Of a stretch of DNA of 64,000 bases, positions 23,325 through 33,656 are shown piece by piece (within the stretch, counting starts at the first letter, position 1; every line of letters starts with the position of its first letter). The DNA is from Gamarada debralockiae. Lineage: Eukaryota > Ascomycota > Leotiomycetes > Helotiales > Hyphodiscaceae. A model generated the notes under the pieces. The model was not told the DNA's origin. It worked only from the letters and a program-made list of their open reading frames with translations, and searched no databases. Made by a program: the position numbers and the translations under genes. Location: contig NXFV01002014.1 in NCBI GenBank assembly GCA_002803225.1, forward strand, positions 1 through 64,000, read 5' to 3'.

Positions 23325-24134
23325 TCACACAAATCTTCCTCGCTTGCCACCACCACCAAAAGTGTCCTTTCCATTCCCAAAGTTCGAAAAGTCGAAAAAT
23401 TCGGCGACATCGCCGATGGTAATCTTTCGCTTTTGTCCTGCACCTCGACCTAATGAAGCTGCCGTTCTCGCGGTTTGTCGTGCGGAATGGCTGCTGTGTC
23501 TCTGATTCGTGCGAGGGCGCGTAATGGTGATTGTTGAGGGGTCACGACGACCCTCGGATGGATCGTTCGATAGATCTGAGAGATTCATATCGGAGTCTTG
23601 TGGGTATTGTTGCGCTGATCGGAATGTAAAGACTCCTTGGGGAGGTATCGTATTCGCCGTGTCGCTGGCTGGTTGAGTATTGTTGGTCATAGGTGGCGCT
23701 AAGGACTCTGCCCGTGCAGGAGACACAGTTCTCGTAGCTGCCCTGCCGGTGGAAGACAATCGAGTTGCACTTTGAGATCGATGGATCTCTGGTGATGACC
23801 CGCCATCTGTCTTCTCCGCGGCCTCATCCTCACTTTCCATGCTCTGAGATTCTCGGCCATCCAGTCGTTCCGTAGCCCATCTTCGAATCCTCCACCCTTC
23901 CCCGTCGCTCAACCCGATATCCTCTTTATCGAGGAAGGCTAATAGATCGTCTAAGGCGTCCTGATAACCCTCTGATCGTGCCCTTCCCTGGTCTGCTGCG
24001 GCGGTTTGGTAGAGTTTGGTCACTGACAATGCAGCGGCCTTGAAAGCGGAGAGAATCTGCTCGGGTGGTTCGTTGATTTGCTTTGAAGGGCTGGCACCAG
24101 GCAGAGACGTATTGAGGCTCCTCATGGAGTCCAT
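23325..24134 (-). CDS. conserved unknown protein, probably nuclear
   Basis: Single exon, 269 aa, start MDSMRSLNTSLPG at 24134. A helical block at about residues 22-75 (LSAFKAAALSVTKLYQTAA then YQDALDDLLAFLDKED) is followed by a charged, serine/threonine-rich disordered region and a basic C-terminus with KRKITIGDVAEFFDF and GGGGKRGRF. The helical block faintly recalls the DUF4588/HAPSTR1 type, in which a TKLY-containing helix is followed by a DLL segment; this is only a suggestion. The KR-rich tail looks like a nuclear localisation signal. The function is not known. It is head-to-head with the ISWI gene, 546 bp apart, so the two may share control elements. The longer frame to 24218 has an unlikely His/Thr-rich lead. 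Confidence 0.7.
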   Translation of the reverse strand: MDSMRSLNTSLPGASPSKQINEPPEQILSAFKAAALSVTKLYQTAAADQGRARSEGYQDALDDLLAFLDKEDIGLSDGEGWRIRRWATERLDGRESQSMESEDEAAEKTDGGSSPEIHRSQSATRLSSTGRAATRTVSPARAESLAPPMTNNTQPASDTANTIPPQGVFTFRSAQQYPQDSDMNLSDLSNDPSEGRRDPSTITITRPRTNQRHSSHSARQTARTAASLGRGAGQKRKITIGDVAEFFDFSNFGNGKDTFGGGGKRGRFV

Positions 24135-24680
24135 GACTGTGGTTGTTGTTGCAAGATGGTTGTGAATACTGTGGTAAACAATAGTAGGACGTTCCGGATG
24201 TCGAGGTTCGCAGGTCACTGACTTGATATGAAGGAGTGAAAGCGAGGTACAATAGTTGGATAAAAAGACGGTGAATAAGGAGAGGAGTTCCTTCCGAGTC
24301 CCTGGTTCGGGTTGGTGCTCGTTGTCTCAAATTTGTTGAGCGACTGAAGTGATATAAAGTGATATTTGTTTTGTGATGTGGGGTCACATAGAATATGAAA
24401 TATTGCCTTCCAAGAGCGCACGGGCCAACCGACTCCGAAGTAATCGCGCTAGGGCAGAAAGTTATCCTCCCCATGGCCCATGAGCGCGTTACTCTCTTAA
24501 ACTCTTTAAAATCAACGACAACCTCCCCATTCCCCCAATAACCATCAACAACCTCAATCTCTAGAGGCACATTCATCACCAACGCGACTGAGAAAGTTAC
24601 TCACATACTCGCGAAATTCTCCGAGCTACCACAAGGCCCCTCAACGAGGTGTTTCCCCCGTAAGGGTTGAAGCCTTCCCT
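24135..24680. promoter_or_regulatory. bidirectional promoter region
   Basis: 546 bp between the divergent start codons of the unknown protein and ISWI. No TATA box or known operator stands out. Confidence 0.5.
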
Positions 24681-27600
24681 ATGGCACCAACACGTTCTTC
24701 ACGCGCAAGTGGCGCGGACACAGATACTTCTATGGCAGATAACTCAGATCACATTAGACAACTTCCAGTTGATCCAATGGTACGTTTATTACTTCCTGTT
24801 CTCAAGGCCTTCAACAGCCTTCGTACTCTACTTTTTTAATCGTTTATATTGGACTATACGGGTGTTATGGAAGACTGACATGCCCTGGTTAGGACGTGGA
24901 TGAGACCCCGGATTACACAGAAGATTCTGACACGAATCCCAACACCACCGCGAGCAGTGTCGTCGGTGACCATATTACCGCAGATGGTCGGAAACGAAGA
25001 TCAGAGGCCACTCAACTCCGTCGAAGTGTCTTTGGCAAGAAGCATGCAGTTCTTGGCGAGTCACAGGTAAGCAAAATCGGAGTAGCTTGGTTTATAACCC
25101 AGAAATTCCTGCTAACCCTTCGCGAATTACAGGAAGATGATTCGATTCGAAGATTCCGGTACCTCCTTGGCTTGACAGACCTATTCCGACATTTCATCGA
25201 GACAAATCCTAACCCACGCATCCAAGAGATCATGCGTGAGATTGATCGCCAGAATGCACAGGCCGAAACAGCTAAGAAGGCGCGCGGTCGACAGGGTGGC
25301 GCGGCCAGCGAGAGACGACGACGAACCGAAGCAGAGGAAGACGCAGAACTTTTGAAGGATGAGAAGGCTGGTGGCTCTGCTGAAACCGTCTTCCGCGAGT
25401 CTCCTGGATTTATTAAGGGTGGTGAAATGCGTGACTACCAAGTTGCGGGTTTGAACTGGCTCATTTCTCTTCACGAAAACGGTATCTCTGGAATTCTCGC
25501 CGATGAAATGGGTCTGGGAAAGACTCTGCAGACAATTTCTTTCCTTGGCTACTTGAGACATATTATGGGTATTACAGGCCCTCATTTGATTACGGTCCCA
25601 AAGTCTACACTTGACAACTGGAAGAGAGAGTTCGCCAAATGGACCCCAGAGGTCAATGTCCTTGTTCTCCAAGGAGCGAAGGACGAGCGCCACGCATTGA
25701 TCAACGAACGACTTATTGACGAGAAGTTTGATGTCTGCATTACGAGTTATGAGATGATCTTGCGTGAGAAGGCGCATTTGAAGAAATTTGCTTGGGAGTA
25801 CATCATTATTGACGAGGTAAGCAATACATCTACCCTAAGTAGCAAAACTGGCGACTGACTTGTACAAGGCCCATCGCATCAAGAACGAAGAGTCCTCCCT
25901 CGCACAAGTTATTCGTTTATTCAACTCGAGAAACCGTCTCTTGATCACCGGCACACCTCTCCAGAACAACCTCCACGAGCTCTGGGCCCTGCTCAACTTC
26001 TTGCTCCCCGACGTTTTTGGTGATGCGGAGGCTTTCGACCAGTGGTTCTCAGGCCAAGAAGAGGATCAGGATACTGTCGTTCAACAACTTCACCGCGTCC
26101 TGCGACCCTTCTTACTTCGTCGTGTCAAGAGCGACGTCGAGAAGAGCTTGTTACCTAAGAAGGAGGTCAACTTGTACATTGGTATGTCCGACATGCAAGT
26201 CAAGTGGTACAAGAAGATTTTGGAAAAGGATATTGATGCAGTTAATGGTGCCGGTGGAAAGCGCGAGTCCAAGACCCGGCTCTTGAACATTGTCATGCAG
26301 CTCCGGAAGTGCTGCAATCATCCATACTTGTTCGAGGGTGCAGAGCCCGGACCACCTTATACCACCGATGAACATTTGGTCGTTAACGCTGGAAAGATGG
26401 TTATGCTCGACAGACTTCTCATTCGTCTGAAGAAGCAAGGTAGTCGAGTTTTGATCTTCTCCCAAATGAGCAGATTGTTGGACATCCTCGAGGATTATTG
26501 TGTCTTCAGAGATTTCAAGTACTGCAGAATCGATGGTGGAACTGCTCACGAGGACCGTATCTCAGCTATCGACGACTACAACAAGCCAGACTCGGAGAAA
26601 TTTGTCTTCCTTTTGACCACTCGAGCTGGAGGTCTTGGTATCAACTTGACAAGTGCGGATATTGTCGTGCTCTACGACAGTGATTGGAATCCGCAGGCCG
26701 ATTTGCAGGCAATGGACCGAGCTCATCGTATTGGTCAGACAAAGCAAGTTGTTGTGTACAGGTTCGTCACTGAAAACGCCATCGAGGAGAAGGTCTTGGA
26801 GCGTGCCGCTCAGAAGCTTCGTCTCGATCAGCTTGTCATCCAACAGGGTCGCGCCCAGATCGCGGCTAAGGCTGCTGCTAACAAGGACGAACTGCTCAAC
26901 ATGATTCAGCATGGTGCCGAGAAAGTCTTCCAGACGAAGGGTGCAACTGGTGCTTTGGCTGAGAAGGGGACTGAGCTCAATGATGATGACATCGATGAGA
27001 TCTTGAAGCATGGTGAACAGCGAACAGCTGAGCTGAATGCTCGATACGAGAAACTCGGAATCGACGATCTACAGAAATTTACATCCGAATCCGCTTACGA
27101 ATGGAACGGTCAAGATTTTACCAACAAGAAGAAAGAAATTGGCATGAACTGGATCAACCCAGCCAAGCGTGAGCGGAAGGAGCAATCATACTCCATGGAC
27201 AAGTACTATAAGCAGGCCTTGTCTACCGGCGGTCGAACTGCGGACACGAAACCCAAGGCTCCTCGAGCACCTAAGCAAATCACAGTTCATGATTACCAAT
27301 TCTTCCCTCCAATGCTTCGAGATTTGCAAGACCGAGAGACTGCCTATCATCGCAAGGAAATTGGCTACAAAGTCCCTCTACCAGAAGGCCCAGATGAGGA
27401 TTTGTCGGACCGTGAGGCCGAGCGTGCATTGGACCAGGAAGAGATTGATAATGCCACGCCCCTTACTGAAGAGGAACAGGAGGAGAAGCAACGCCTTTCT
27501 CAACAAGGCTTTGCGGACTGGAACCGTAGGGATTTCCAACAGTTCATCAATGGCTCCGCCAAGTACGGCCGAAAGGACTACGATCATATTGCAGACGAGG

Positions 27601-28359
27601 TCGACAGCAAGACTCCCGAGGAGATCAAGGCCTACGCAAAGGTTTTCTGGGCTCGATACACCGAGATTGCCGACTATCATAAGTATATCAGCTTGATTGA
27701 GGCTGGCGAGGAGAAGACTCGAAAGATAGAGCATCAGCGCAAGATGCTACGAAAGAAGATGCAACAATATCGCGTTCCATTGCAGCAACTGAAGATCAAT
27801 TACTCTGTCTCTACGACCAACAAGAAGGTGTATACTGAGGAGGAAGATCGCTTCTTGCTTGTTCTGTTGGACAAATATGGTGTCGATAGTGAGGGAATCT
27901 TTGAGCGCATCCGTGATGACATTCGCGAGAGCCCACTTTTCCGATTCGACTGGTTCTTCCTCAGCCGAACTCCGATCGAGATCAGCAGAAGATGTACTAC
28001 TCTCCTTACGACCGTTGCGAGAGAATTTGAGGATGCCTCTGCACCAAAGGGCACAAATGGAGCTAATGGAAAGGCTAAAAGAGAGCCTGATGATGATGAG
28101 AACGATGAGGATAGTGTTCTTGGCATGGCACCAGCGAAAAAGAAGTCGAAGAACGGCGTAAAGGTATGTCCGAAACCCCCCACCATAGGCGATTCCCTGC
28201 TAATTCGACCAACAGAACAAAGCACTTGACAACCTCAAATCCGGCGCAGGAAGCAAGGCCACATCCGCCGCTCCTTCCTCGAGAGCCTCCAGTGTCATGT
28301 CGACTGCTTCCAGCCCCGCACCAGCACCTAAGAGCAAGTCGAAGGGCAAGAAGAAGTGA
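24681..28359 (+). CDS. ISW2: ISWI-family chromatin remodelling ATPase
   Basis: Five exons: 24681-24779, 24893-25066, 25133-25816, 25869-28163 and 28216-28359, giving 1131 aa. The SNF2 ATPase has DEMGLGKT, a DEAH box (IIIDE-AH, split by the intron at 25817-25868), [35 protein letters not shown] and DRAHRIGQ. C-terminal HAND, SANT and SLIDE domains follow ([56 protein letters not shown]). The product is a nuclear motor that slides and spaces nucleosomes. Filamentous ascomycetes usually carry one ISWI gene related to both yeast ISW1 and ISW2, so the symbol is approximate. The 66 bp intron at 25067-25132 is a multiple of three with no stop, so retention would add 22 residues near AutoN. The lysine-rich tail (KSKSKGKKK) sits on a separate last exon. 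Confidence 0.93.
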
Positions 28360-28798
28360 TAATTGTGTGTGATTAATATTACGATTTCCTTTCGGGCCTT
28401 TTGTACGGGTCAAAATATTGGTTGGGAGAAGGGGCGTAGAGAGAGATGACCTGCATTATTGTTTGGCGTATTAGATGGTTTATCACTGGAGACGGATGCG
28501 TTGATTTGAATGCAAGAAAGACGATGACTTCATGTACGCTTACTTGATATTGCTTTTTGCCTGGAATACAAATATTTTCTAAATCAAGGTTTGAACTATG
28601 CTGTATAGTGATAAGGACGCTCTAGGTACTGCAACTAACATATGGCAACACATTCTTCAAGGATTTGGAATTATAGTTCTTGAAATTCACATTACCGGCA
28701 TTCAACTTCGCAGAGAATTCAAGCGGCGAGGGGCTTGTGGTTGCTGCTTCCTCAATCAAGCCCCCTTACGAAAGCGACTAGCGTTGAGTCGCCAGATC
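28360..28798. other. intergenic
   Basis: 3' UTR of ISWI and upstream region of the HAD phosphatase gene. The frame of the phosphatase is open back to 28598, but that stretch is not protein-like. Confidence 0.5.
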
Positions 28799-30429
28799 AT
28801 GATTCACTCCACTTTTAATCACAACACGCTGTCAAAAGTCGCAAACATCTCCAATCGCAGTATCTATGAACTTATGAAAGGTCTCTACAAAATTCCTAGG
28901 CTTGGCTCAGTTACAACCTCCTCCGTCCTCTTCCGAAGACCGAACTCTCAAATGACAAGTATAGGTACTTGCAGATCGTTCACAATGACGACCCCGAAAT
29001 CGAAGGAACCGAGACGGTTCGCGCCGTTGAAGGATGGTGCTGATAAGATGGTGGAGGGCGTACCGAAGTTAATGGGAGTGATTTTTGACGTTGATGGTAC
29101 TTTGTGGTGAGTTGGGAATTTTTGTTGCGTTTTGAGTAGAAGGGGGGTTTTCACCGCCAAGTGGCAGTTTGGAGAGGATGTCATGAATTCGGGCTTCTAC
29201 CCCTGAGAGTCTGGACAGTCTTTGATATTCTTGAGCATCTTCGGAAGTCTAGAGAGCGTATTTGGATCAAGATCATGTTGGCACACTCTTAGATGGAAAG
29301 GAAATCCCCATGGGCTAGCGCTGTGAAGGGTGGTCTTGATCACGTGATGCGTTATCAACCTACCTAGGTGACTACAGGACCATTAGTGACCTTGATTCAA
29401 AAAATGGATTGATGAAGAGCTCAGGGAGAGAACTGGGGCTAGTTTTGAGTTATCTTGGTGGCAAGTGTCTCCATATCACCGAGTCTGGCTTCATTCCCTC
29501 CCAAGCCCCCGAACACATCCCCCATTCCATTGTATGTCACAGCGAATCCACATAAAACCCATAACTAACAACCCCCGAGCGTACCACAGAACTACATGTT
29601 CGCAGAAATGCGCTCCACCCTCTCAATCCCCAAATCTGTCGACATCCTCGACCACATCTACTCGCTCCCCGCATCTTCCCAACCCGAAGCGATGGAGAAG
29701 ATCCGCGCCATCGAACGAAAAGCAATGTCCTCCCAGCAGCCCCAACCAGGTCTTGTCCCTCTAATGTCATACCTGGAATCCAAATCCATCCCTAAAGGTA
29801 TCTGTACACGAAACTTTGAGACCCCTGTTAATCATTTGTTGGGCAAATTTTTGGAGGGAATGAAATTTGAACCAAGTAAGTAACTCTCGCAGCAATCCAT
29901 TCCCCTCGGCCCAAATATATTGAGCTTCCCTCCCGAGCACCGCTCCAATAGACGGGCCAGGGCTGGTACACGACTCAAAACTCACCAAGCATCGCGTTTC
30001 CTGCCTATGGATCGTCTTCCTTCGAAAGAGAGTGATACTGATTTAATAACCTTCGCAGTTGTGACGAGGGATTTCAGGCCTCCGAAACCGGATCCAGCGG
30101 GGATTCTCCATATTGCTAAGAATTGGGGCTTAGTGAAAGGGGAAGGAGAGGCGGATGCGGAGCAGTTGATTATGGTGGGTGATTCGATTGATGATATGAC
30201 AGCAGGGTATCGAGCCGGTGCTGCTACTGTGTTGTTGGTTAATGAAGTCAACGCCCACTTAGCCAACCATGAGCATACGGATCTGTGTATCAGTCAACTA
30301 GATGAACTGATTGAGATTCTGGAGATGGGATTTGTGGGGCAGATTGGGAGGGGAGAGGAGGGGAGTGACACAAAAGGGAGAGCCGACGGGGTGTTGAAGG
30401 AGGGGGTTGGAGAGAGTGCGGTGAAATAG
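28799..30429 (+). CDS. HAD-superfamily phosphatase
   Basis: Three exons: 28799-29106, 29580-29875 and 30059-30429, giving 324 aa from the ATG at 28799; ATGs at 28952 and 28985 are alternatives. Seen HAD motifs: FDVDGTL with the nucleophile Asp, CTRN (motif II Thr), PPKPDPAG (Lys, motif III) and GDSIDDM (motif IV). A helical cap lies between motifs I and II. The first splice (TTGTG / C GTA CCA CAG) rebuilds DGTLCVPQNYMF, the form common in this fungal family; using the next AG (29588-29589) would create a stop. The first intron is 473 bp, unusually long. The basic N-terminus before MTTPKSKEPRRFAPL could be a mitochondrial presequence. Substrate unknown; such enzymes act on small phosphometabolites. 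Confidence 0.82.
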
Positions 30430-30851
30430 AAGAAGTGAGGGATTGACTAGTGGAGGAGAAGGAGGGAGTGATATGAAGGATCAAAGGACAGAAGAGCGCA
30501 TCATGGCATGTTGAGGGAAGGCTTAGAGGAACTAGAACCGAAAGGATAGAGGTCAGAAGTGTGCTTTGTAAACACTCATATATCTATAATGGATACGCCC
30601 AAGTCAACGCCCGAACTTCCTAAGGTAACTAGCTACAGAAGCGGATGACGACCCCTAATGCTCCCCCTCATCCGTTTCTTATCAGGCTTGATCTCGTTTG
30701 GAAATCAAAAATTGACATGCATGGAGAAGTGAAATTTGAATCTGAATATGGTGGTTATGACGCCGGGAGATGCTGGTGCTTGCGTTTCGAAATGTTGTTG
30801 TAAAGGTCGTGAACATGAGATTGAAGGATATGGAACTGATTTTAAGTGCAG
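30430..30851. other. intergenic, convergent genes
   Basis: 3' UTRs of the HAD phosphatase and the MAPKK. A possible last MAPKK exon (reading HQHLPAS then stop) would lie near 30760 if the GTGAGT near 30868 is used as a donor. Confidence 0.4.
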
Positions 30852-32642
30852 CTAGTAAGGGCCTGTTCCACTCACGGAGTATCCGGTTCCATATAAGCCA
30901 TTGCCGAAGGTAGCTTGTCGCCGGCTCTCTTTCTTGGTATCCAAGTCACTATTCTCTTTCTTTGGAACAGGTGGTGGTGGTGGTAAAGGTCCTGCGGGAG
31001 GTGCTGGTCGCATGGGAAGAGTGGTTGTGGCAAATGTGGCTGCATTGGCGCTCGACGATCCGCTGGCAGCAGTGTTTTCAGGCGCGTTGAGAGTGGTGAG
31101 TTTTGGAACGGAATTTGTAGTGGAGACTCTGGGAGGAAGGCCAGGGTGGTATGGTGCACCAGACGCACGTCCAAGGCTAGCAGAACCGTTCTTGATGGGT
31201 GATCTAGTGCTGCTCGGTTCAGTGTATTGAGGGGAGGTGACTGCTGATCGGATATCGCCGCCGCCGATTGGAATATCGCCGGATGTAGGTGTAGGTAAGG
31301 AGTAATCAGAAGAGTTTGAGGAATAGGTTGATGTGCCGGCTCCCACCGTAGGAGAGTCGCCTGAGCGGAGAAGTTGTTGTGTAGCTGGGGAGAGTTGGGG
31401 AGCAAGATGAGATTTGCGGTTGTCTCTCTCTATCAAACCCACAGCCCACTCTTTCAGATCAACAGGCGTGCGCTTCGCTGCTTGAACGAACGGCTCACGC
31501 TCCTAAGGAAACTGTTAGAAATTAGATCAGGATTCGCGGACATGTTGCTCACATAAAGTTCTTGGGGCGTCGGACGTTCCTCCGGGCTCTTTGCCATACA
31601 CTTCTGGATCATATCCTCAAGAATCGAAGGGAAGGCCTCGCTCTTTGGTAGCTTTGGTGCTGGCTCGTACACAATCTGCTGTAAAAGGTCAAGAATGCCA
31701 GATGGAGCTCCGTCTCCGTCGGAAAGGTGCTCGCTAGCATCGAATGGGAATTTGCCAATGGCCAGCTCCATTATTGCCAAACCAAAACTCCAGACGTCGG
31801 ATTTGACAGTGTACTTTTGTCCTTGGATCCGTTCGGGTGCCATATATGTTGAAGTGCCAACAAAGGTGTCTGCTACCGAATTCACCAACTCTCCAGATAC
31901 ACCAAAATCGCAAAGCTTGATTTGTCCCTTTGAGTTCACCAGTATGTTCGAAGGTTTGATGTCTCGGTGCATAATGTGGTGCTTGGTGTAAAGGTATGTA
32001 AGACCACCCAGTGTTGCTTCTGCAATCTTGCCCAGAACATCCACCCGTACGGGGCCGAATTGTTGTGAGATTCTGTCTAGAGCACTGAGAGAAATGTTAG
32101 CAACAGCACAGGAGTCCAAAGCGGTATCATACCCGACATCCATGTATTCCATACACATGATAACGTCATTGTTATCACTCAAGAAAGCTCCATAGAAGTT
32201 CACGATGTACTCCGAATTGCAGTCATACATGATTTGTAGCTCTCGAACAATCCGACGGCGCATCTCCTTCTTAGCCTCGACATGAATGACCTGGCAAGTT
32301 TGCGTCAGTCGCGGACAAAACACACTCCACTGAGTTATGAGAGCTTACCTTCCTGGCCATAATCGTGCCAGTTGCCATATGCCGAACCTTACTGACAGTA
32401 CCTCCATTCCCGTGGCCAAGATCTTTCAACACTTCCAGATCCTCTCTCTTCAGATCTAACTTGTATTCGATACCAATCTCCAGCTGTGCCGTCTGCCGCG
32501 TACTCTCACTCGCAGTGTTGCCTCCTGGGATCTGAAGGTCGCTCTCGGATGGTGCTACTGGCCGCGGGGCGGGGGCGTTCAACGCAAGGCCTTTGTGGTT
32601 CTTCCTCTTCAGCGTACGCACTGAGCCAATGTTTTCTGACAT
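30852..32642 (-). CDS. STE7: MAP kinase kinase, Ste7/Fuz7 type
   Basis: Four exons: 32642-32349, 32290-32133, 32084-31553 and 31502-30852, giving 544 aa. An N-terminal basic-hydrophobic docking site (LKRKNHKGLALNAP) suits a Fus3/Kss1-type MAPK. The kinase domain has GHGNGGTV, the catalytic Lys in MARKVIH (across the first splice), HRDIKPSN, DFG, and the MAPKK activation loop NSVADTFVGTSTYMAPE with the two phosphosites. Relatives act in mating, hyphal fusion and, in plant pathogens, infection structures. The C-terminal tail is long, S/T/P-rich, with a PPPPPVP run. The intron at 32085-32132 is 48 bp with no stop in frame; removing it restores DVGALDRISQQFGP. The final stop is read through a possible GTGAGT donor near 30868, so the last few residues are uncertain. 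Confidence 0.9.
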
Positions 32643-33656
32643 TTTGACGTTCTCCCTGCAGGGTTTGCCTTCTGTTCGATCGAGGGAAATCTCTGGGTCT
32701 TCGCGCGGAGGGCAACGCTGGAATCGCTCACTCACAATGAACAATGAGGAATGGTGCGCGGGGCCTTAGTTGTTACGAAGGAAGGCGTTACCTCTATTCT
32801 GTATTGAATCTGCAAGCTTCACGGATGGTGCACGTTGGTTGCAGAAGAGGTTGCAGTTGCAGAGGGTCGCGGTAAAGGTTTCCCAATATCCTGTGGAGGT
32901 ACGACTCAACGCGGTTGGCGCTGCGTCGGGCGGCTAAGACGAGCGGAAGGGACCAATGTGGGGTTGACAAAAATGGAGATGCGCAATCGCTCATCAGCAA
33001 TGAATAAATAGAATCCTCCTTTTGCTGCGGCTGATGTGATCGAAGAGTGAAAGGGGAGTCTTAGGAGGGAATGGCGTGGACTTTCGTCGCAAAACAGAGG
33101 CGTCGCATCATTTTAGCTTTTTCACTATGGCGTTGGTCTGCGTTTGAGTGCTTGCGTAAGGTACCTGTATACAAGCCCCTGATTCTAGTTGTAACGTGAT
33201 ATCAAAGAAGCATTCGGGCCTTTATTGTCTCTGAGGAGGCCCTATAAGATATCACAAATCCAATGCATCCGAGTGTTACCAAATCCTCTAAATGTTCCAA
33301 CTTGTTGAACCTCTCAACTTGGTCGAACACAGAGGAAAAAGCGCATGTTGTTCCCGCAGCGGCATCCAAGAAAGAATGCTTGGCGGATGACTAAGTATTG
33401 GTGCCTTAAATTCATTTGACTGGAGTCTTTATGCCTGAGGAAAGAATGTCACTAAACTCTATGGGGAATCCATTCAATCGAATCGCGGCAGAACAACGCG
33501 ATTTTATCGAACTCGCCGGCTCTTGAAAGGCAGTTGACTGCTACATCACGCTTCCGCACTTCTGCCTAGATCGCAATTCCTCTCACTTCCAAGTACTTAA
33601 AGGACCGTCCTCCCTCGAATATCTCCTCATCGCCATCTTCCTTAAACGTCGCAAAA
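32643..33656. promoter_or_regulatory. divergent promoter region of MAPKK and SPT6
   Basis: About 1 kb between the two start codons. The minus-strand frame stays open some 100 bp upstream of the chosen MAPKK start. No clear TATA box seen. Confidence 0.5.

Noticed and set aside
23132..23443. 103-codon minus-strand frame overlapping the end of the unknown nuclear protein gene
   Set aside because: It overlaps a better-supported frame and has no recognisable motif; probably chance.
29590..29875. Splice of the HAD gene to the AG at 29588-29589
   Set aside because: It gives TGA at the junction. The AG at 29578-29579 rebuilds the conserved VPQNYMF.
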